Source: Caryophanales bacterium UBA6985 (lineage in GTDB: Bacteria; Bacillota_I; Bacilli_A; RF39; UBA660). From it: a stretch of 17,987 bases of DNA. The notes under the pieces are model-generated. The model saw only the letters and a list, made by a program, of their open reading frames with translations, did not search any database and was not told where the DNA came from. A program made the position numbers and the translations under genes. Each line of letters starts with the position of its first letter. Positions within the stretch are counted from its first letter, which is position 1. This document shows, piece by piece, positions 14,722 through 17,987 of the stretch. The stretch is taken from positions 1 to 17,987 of the forward strand of contig DJYF01000057.1 of assembly GCA_002450035.1 (NCBI GenBank), written 5' to 3'.

Positions 14722-16278
14722 ATGAACAAAGGAAATTATTACATTTCAACAGCTATTGCTTATGCTTCAGGTAAACCTCATATTGGTAATACATATGAGA
14801 TTGTATTAGCAGATGCAATTGCTAGAAACAAAAGATTAGAAGGATACAATGTTTATTTACAAACTGGTACAGATGAACATGGTGAAAAAATTGAATTAAA
14901 AGCCAAAGATAAAGGTATTACTCCTCAACAATATGTTGATGAAGCTTCAGCTGAAATAAAAAGAATCTGGGATTTAATGAATACTACTTATGATAGATTT
15001 GTTAGAACTACAGATAAACACCATGAAGAAGTAGTACAACATATCTTTGAGAAAATGTTAGCAAATGATGATATATATCTAGGTAAATATGAAGGATGGT
15101 ATTGTACTCCAGATGAATCATTTTGGACTGATACTCAAGTAGTTAAAAAAGAGGATGGTACAGTAGTATGTCCTGACTGTGGTAGACCAGTTGAAAAGAA
15201 GAATGAAGAGTCATATTTCTTTAGATTAAGTAAATATCAAAAACAATTAGAAGAATATATCGAATCACATCCTGATTTTATTCAACCAGAGTCAAGAAAA
15301 AATGAAATGTTGAATAACTTCATTAAACCAGGATTACAAGATTTATGTGTATCACGTACTGCCTTCTCTTGGGGTATTCCTGTTACATCAAATCCTAAAC
15401 ATGTAGTTTATGTTTGGTTAGACGCTTTATCAAACTATATTACTAACATAGGATATGATGTAGATGGATCAACTGAAGAGTTTAATAAATTCTGGCCAGC
15501 TGACTTACATTTAATTGGTAAAGATATTATAAGATTCCATACTATCTATTGGCCATGTTTCTTATTTAGTTTAGGCCTTCCATTACCTAAGAAAGTATTT
15601 GGTCATCCATGGTTAATTATGGCAGACGGAAAGATGAGTAAATCACTAGGAAATGTAGTATATGCTGATGATTTAGCAGCAAAATATGGTGTTGATGCTG
15701 TAAGATATTATTTCTTACATGAAATACCTTTTGCTAATGATGGAGTATTCACAGAAGATTTACTTATTGAAAGAGTAAATGGAGATTTAGCAAATATCTT
15801 AGGTAACTTAGTTAATAGAACAATTAGCATGAGCAATAAATATTTTGATGGTATTGTTGAATCTACTGGTGTAACTGATACAATGGATGCAAATCTTAAA
15901 TCTTTATGTACATCGTTAGGTGATAAAGTAAAAGCTCACATGGATGAACTAAAGATAGCTGATGCTATAGATGATGTATTTGAAGTATTAAGAGCATCAA
16001 ATAAATACATCGATGAAACAACACCTTGGGCTTTAGCTAAAGATGAAGATAAACAAGATAGATTAAAAGAAGTTTTATACAATTTAATTGAAAGTATAAG
16101 AATATGTGCTGTTTACTTACAAGCATTCTTACCTGATACTTCAGAAAAGATCTTTAATCAAATTAATACTGATATAAAAGACTATGAATCTACTAAGGAA
16201 TTTGGAAAATTTATATCTGGAACTAAGTTAAATAATCCTGAAATATTATTTGCAAGAATAGATGTAGAAAAGAAATAA
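14722..16278 (+). CDS. metG: Methionyl-tRNA synthetase
   Basis: MetRS charges tRNA-Met with methionine. The 518-residue class I enzyme has the HIGH motif as HIGN (20-23), the methionine-pocket region near TGTDEHG, and KMSKS at 304-308. The zinc insertion has Cys128, Asp131, Cys150 and Cys153, i.e. CxxD...CxxC where the usual form is CxxC...CxxC. The anticodon-binding helical domain follows (about 350-515). The C-terminal Trbp111-like tRNA-binding domain of the 664-residue Bacillus enzyme is absent. GAGGGA (14711-14716) precedes the ATG; longer in-frame starts would lie inside the T-box terminator. Transcription is controlled by the T-box. Confidence 0.97.
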   Translation: MNKGNYYISTAIAYASGKPHIGNTYEIVLADAIARNKRLEGYNVYLQTGTDEHGEKIELKAKDKGITPQQYVDEASAEIKRIWDLMNTTYDRFVRTTDKHHEEVVQHIFEKMLANDDIYLGKYEGWYCTPDESFWTDTQVVKKEDGTVVCPDCGRPVEKKNEESYFFRLSKYQKQLEEYIESHPDFIQPESRKNEMLNNFIKPGLQDLCVSRTAFSWGIPVTSNPKHVVYVWLDALSNYITNIGYDVDGSTEEFNKFWPADLHLIGKDIIRFHTIYWPCFLFSLGLPLPKKVFGHPWLIMADGKMSKSLGNVVYADDLAAKYGVDAVRYYFLHEIPFANDGVFTEDLLIERVNGDLANILGNLVNRTISMSNKYFDGIVESTGVTDTMDANLKSLCTSLGDKVKAHMDELKIADAIDDVFEVLRASNKYIDETTPWALAKDEDKQDRLKEVLYNLIESIRICAVYLQAFLPDTSEKIFNQINTDIKDYESTKEFGKFISGTKLNNPEILFARIDVEKK

Positions 16279-16306
16279 AAGAAAATATTTTATATTTTCT
16301 TTTTTA
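16277..16306 (+). terminator. Intrinsic terminator after metG
   Basis: AAAAGAAAATA (16277-16287) and TATTTTCTTTT (16293-16303) are perfectly complementary around a 5-nt loop and end in a T run. The stem is AT-rich but long (11 bp), and overlaps the metG stop. Confidence 0.75.
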
Positions 16307-16379
16307 TTTACACCAAAAATTTTATCTTTTTATGAAATAATTGATATTTTCAACTATAATTAAATAAGGAGGACTTAAT

Positions 16380-17129
16380 ATGAAATGTATTAAATGCCAT
16401 AAGAAAATAAAAGACAATTCAAAAATTTGTCCTTTATGTGGAGCAACTCAAGAAGAGAATAAGAGCAATGATTTAAGATACTATAATCATGCTAATGATA
16501 CAGCACTTTCTCATAATTTTATTCTTACTGAAAGCGAAATAGAAGATTATGACTTTTCATATAAGTCTGTTTCAAATGGGTTAGATTTATTTAAAAAACC
16601 TATTTTTTATTTTTTTAATGTTTTTTTTGCAATTGTATTACCCTTTGTTTTTATGTTTTTAGAGTTACCAAAGACATTATCAATAATTATTACTTGTTGT
16701 TTAATTTTTGAAAACATTATAATTGGAATGATTTCATATAAGTCTCATCTAAGTTTGGTATATGGATCAATACCGATATTTAATGTTTTATATTTATATA
16801 AACACTATTTACCAAGATATAAAGGTGTTTATTCATTTTTAAAATTTTTATTCTTCTTTTTCTTTTTTTGGAATGCTGCATTCTTTATTACATTTACAAT
16901 AATTGCGTCTTCTGCCTTTGACTCATGGATATATATAATTATTGAGTTTACTGAACTACAAGTATTAATCTTTTTTACAACTTATTCATTTAATAACTTT
17001 AGAATGTTTTATCATATAGGTGATATATTTGGAACTAATAAGCATTTAACTATGATATTCCCAACTGTCTATCTACCTTATATAGCCTTAAACAAAAAAT
17101 TATATTATCACGAAGATGAACTCATTTAA
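16380..17129 (+). CDS. Zinc-ribbon multi-pass membrane protein of unknown function
   Basis: I cannot assign a family with confidence. The 249-residue protein starts with a short zinc ribbon (Cys3, Cys6, Cys17, Cys20: CxxC-x10-CxxC), then a polar linker (about 22-72), then about five hydrophobic segments (roughly 74-95, 98-118, 123-142, 153-178, 182-203). A run of six Phe falls at 158-163. The end FPTVYLPYIALNKKLYYHEDELI is conserved-looking. Cytoplasmic zinc ribbon plus membrane domain is a common layout for uncharacterised Bacillota proteins. AAGGAGG (16366-16372) precedes the ATG by seven bases. TATAAT at 16355-16360 may be its -10. It lies between metG and tatD, which are neighbours in Bacillus, so it is an insertion in that conserved order. 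Confidence 0.85.
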   Translation: MKCIKCHKKIKDNSKICPLCGATQEENKSNDLRYYNHANDTALSHNFILTESEIEDYDFSYKSVSNGLDLFKKPIFYFFNVFFAIVLPFVFMFLELPKTLSIIITCCLIFENIIIGMISYKSHLSLVYGSIPIFNVLYLYKHYLPRYKGVYSFLKFLFFFFFFWNAAFFITFTIIASSAFDSWIYIIIEFTELQVLIFFTTYSFNNFRMFYHIGDIFGTNKHLTMIFPTVYLPYIALNKKLYYHEDELI

Positions 17130-17151
17130 TATATTAAGTAATTCTAATTTA

Positions 17152-17160
17152 TGATATACT
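17152..17160 (+). promoter_or_regulatory. Extended -10 promoter of tatD
   Basis: TGATATACT is an extended -10 (TGn TATACT) 25 bp before the tatD start. No good -35 is visible at the standard distance. Transcription would start near 17167, with AAAGGAG (17171-17177) just downstream. Confidence 0.5.
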
Positions 17161-17184
17161 ACAACGCGAAAAAGGAGAATATGT

Positions 17185-17937
17185 ATGTTTACTGATACTC
17201 ATTGTCATATTACAAGTGAATTTTATACTAATATAGATGAAATAGTAGAAAATTCTCGTAAGAGAAATATTAATAGATTAATTATAGATGCTGATGATAT
17301 TGAATCCTGTTATGAGGTAATAGATATAGCATCTCGTTTTGATAATGTATTTTTTACTTTAGGAATTCATCCTGAGCATGTAGATGAAGATATTAATAAA
17401 CTAAAAGAAATCGTTGAAGAAAATAAGAATAATCCTAAGTTTGTAGCTATTGGTGAAATAGGATTAGATTACTATTACACGAAAGAGAATAAAGATAAAC
17501 AATTAAAACTTCTTAACGAAGAGATGGATTTAGCAAGAAAGTATAATAAACCTGTTATAATTCATTCAAGAGAAGCTACAAAAGATACAATTGATACTTT
17601 AAAAGAGTATCCTGAAGTAATAGGGGATATACATTGTTTCTCAGGCTCTCTTGAAACTGCAAGAGAATATATAAAAATGGGATATTATATTGGAGTAGGT
17701 GGAGTGGTTACCTTTAAAAATGCCAATATTAAAGATGTTATTAAAGAATTACCAATTGAAAGAATTCTTTTAGAAACAGATTCTCCATTCTTAGCACCAA
17801 CACCATTACGTGGTACTACTAATGAACCAGCAAATATTGACTTAATAGCAGATTTTCTTTCTGATTATTTAGGATTAGAAAAAGATGAATTATCTAGAAT
17901 AACAGAAGAAAATGTTAATAGACTATTTAAACTATAA
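17185..17937 (+). CDS. tatD: TatD family metal-dependent deoxyribonuclease
   Basis: TatD hydrolases are TIM-barrel metallo-enzymes with 3'-5' exonuclease activity, linked to DNA repair and nucleic acid quality control. The 250-residue protein has all the metal ligands: His6 and His8 in DTHCH, Glu91 in GEIGLDYYY, His127 in IIHSRE, His150 in HCFSG and Asp199 in ETDSP. GIHPEH (60-65) and LAPTPLRG (203-210) are family signatures, and the length is typical. The start at 17185 follows AAAGGAG by seven bases; an ATG four bases upstream is out of frame and runs into a stop. It corresponds to Bacillus YabD, which follows metS. rsmA follows directly, without the intervening rnmV. Confidence 0.96.
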   Translation: MFTDTHCHITSEFYTNIDEIVENSRKRNINRLIIDADDIESCYEVIDIASRFDNVFFTLGIHPEHVDEDINKLKEIVEENKNNPKFVAIGEIGLDYYYTKENKDKQLKLLNEEMDLARKYNKPVIIHSREATKDTIDTLKEYPEVIGDIHCFSGSLETAREYIKMGYYIGVGGVVTFKNANIKDVIKELPIERILLETDSPFLAPTPLRGTTNEPANIDLIADFLSDYLGLEKDELSRITEENVNRLFKL

Positions 17938-17946
17938 GGAGGACAT

Positions 17947-17987
17947 ATGGCTAACTTTAATTTTAAAAAGAAATTTGGTCAAAATTT
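17947..17987 (+). CDS. rsmA: 16S rRNA dimethyladenosine transferase, N-terminal fragment (runs off window)
   Basis: Only 13 codons are visible: MANFNFKKKFGQN followed by the start of a further codon. The KKxFGQNF motif at the N terminus is typical of RsmA/KsgA, which dimethylates A1518 and A1519 of 16S rRNA. AAGGAGG (17936-17942) overlaps the tatD stop and lies four bases before the ATG. Synteny (tatD then ksgA, as in Bacillus after rnmV) supports the call. Confidence 0.8.
   Translation, partial: MANFNFKKKFGQN

Noticed and set aside
16341..16360. TTGATA...TATAAT promoter before the zinc-ribbon gene
   Set aside because: The spacer is only 8 bp, so these two hexamers cannot work together; only the TATAAT may be real.

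Overview
The window is a single-strand run of housekeeping genes from a very AT-rich, low-GC Gram-positive bacterium (Bacillota, probably class Bacilli; an Erysipelotrichia/RF39-like or other reduced gut lineage is my guess). Tryptophan is encoded by TGG and TGA is used as a stop (holB, ricT), so the standard bacterial code applies and not the Mycoplasma code. Gene order (gyrB-gyrA, ffs-tadA-dnaX-ebfC-recR, holB-ricT-trmN6, pth-mfd, metG-tatD-rsmA) matches the origin-proximal part of Bacillus-type chromosomes with several usual members missing (tmk, yabA, rnmV). All genes lie on the + strand.

Layout. 1-3022: the end of gyrB and complete gyrA, closed by a terminator that overlaps the gyrA stop codon. 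3033-4139: about 1.1 kb without genes that looks like a centromere. It has one perfect Noc-binding-site palindrome (ATTTCCCGGGAAAT) and five parS sites (TGTTTCACGTGAAACA type) spaced about 175-205 bp apart. Four of the five parS sites sit in a 73-75 bp composite repeat: a TTATNAACA-like 9-mer, parS, ATGCGTGAA, ATATAAACA, then GACGGA(G). I do not recognise the part downstream of parS, and it is the best candidate here for something undescribed. 4140-4217: a short, Alu-less SRP RNA with its own promoter, followed by tadA. 4697-13349: a tight eight-gene operon, dnaX-ebfC-recR-holB-ricT-trmN6-pth-mfd (clamp loader, recombination mediator, RNA/regulatory factors, tRNA modification, peptidyl-tRNA hydrolysis, transcription-repair coupling), ending in an intrinsic terminator. 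13407-14455: two unrecognised proteins, one membrane-anchored, and one whose ribosome binding site lies inside a terminator-like hairpin. 14459-16305: a promoter, a methionine-type T-box leader and metG, with a terminator. 16380-17937: an unrecognised zinc-ribbon membrane protein and tatD. 17947-17987: the start of rsmA/ksgA.

How the parts fit: replication (gyrase, DnaX/HolB), chromosome segregation (ParB and Noc sites), repair (RecR, Mfd) and translation (SRP RNA, TadA, TrmN6, Pth, MetRS, RsmA) are grouped as expected near oriC. The recognisable promoters (ffs, dnaX, metG leader, tatD) all have extended -10 elements (TGn before a TATAAT-like hexamer).
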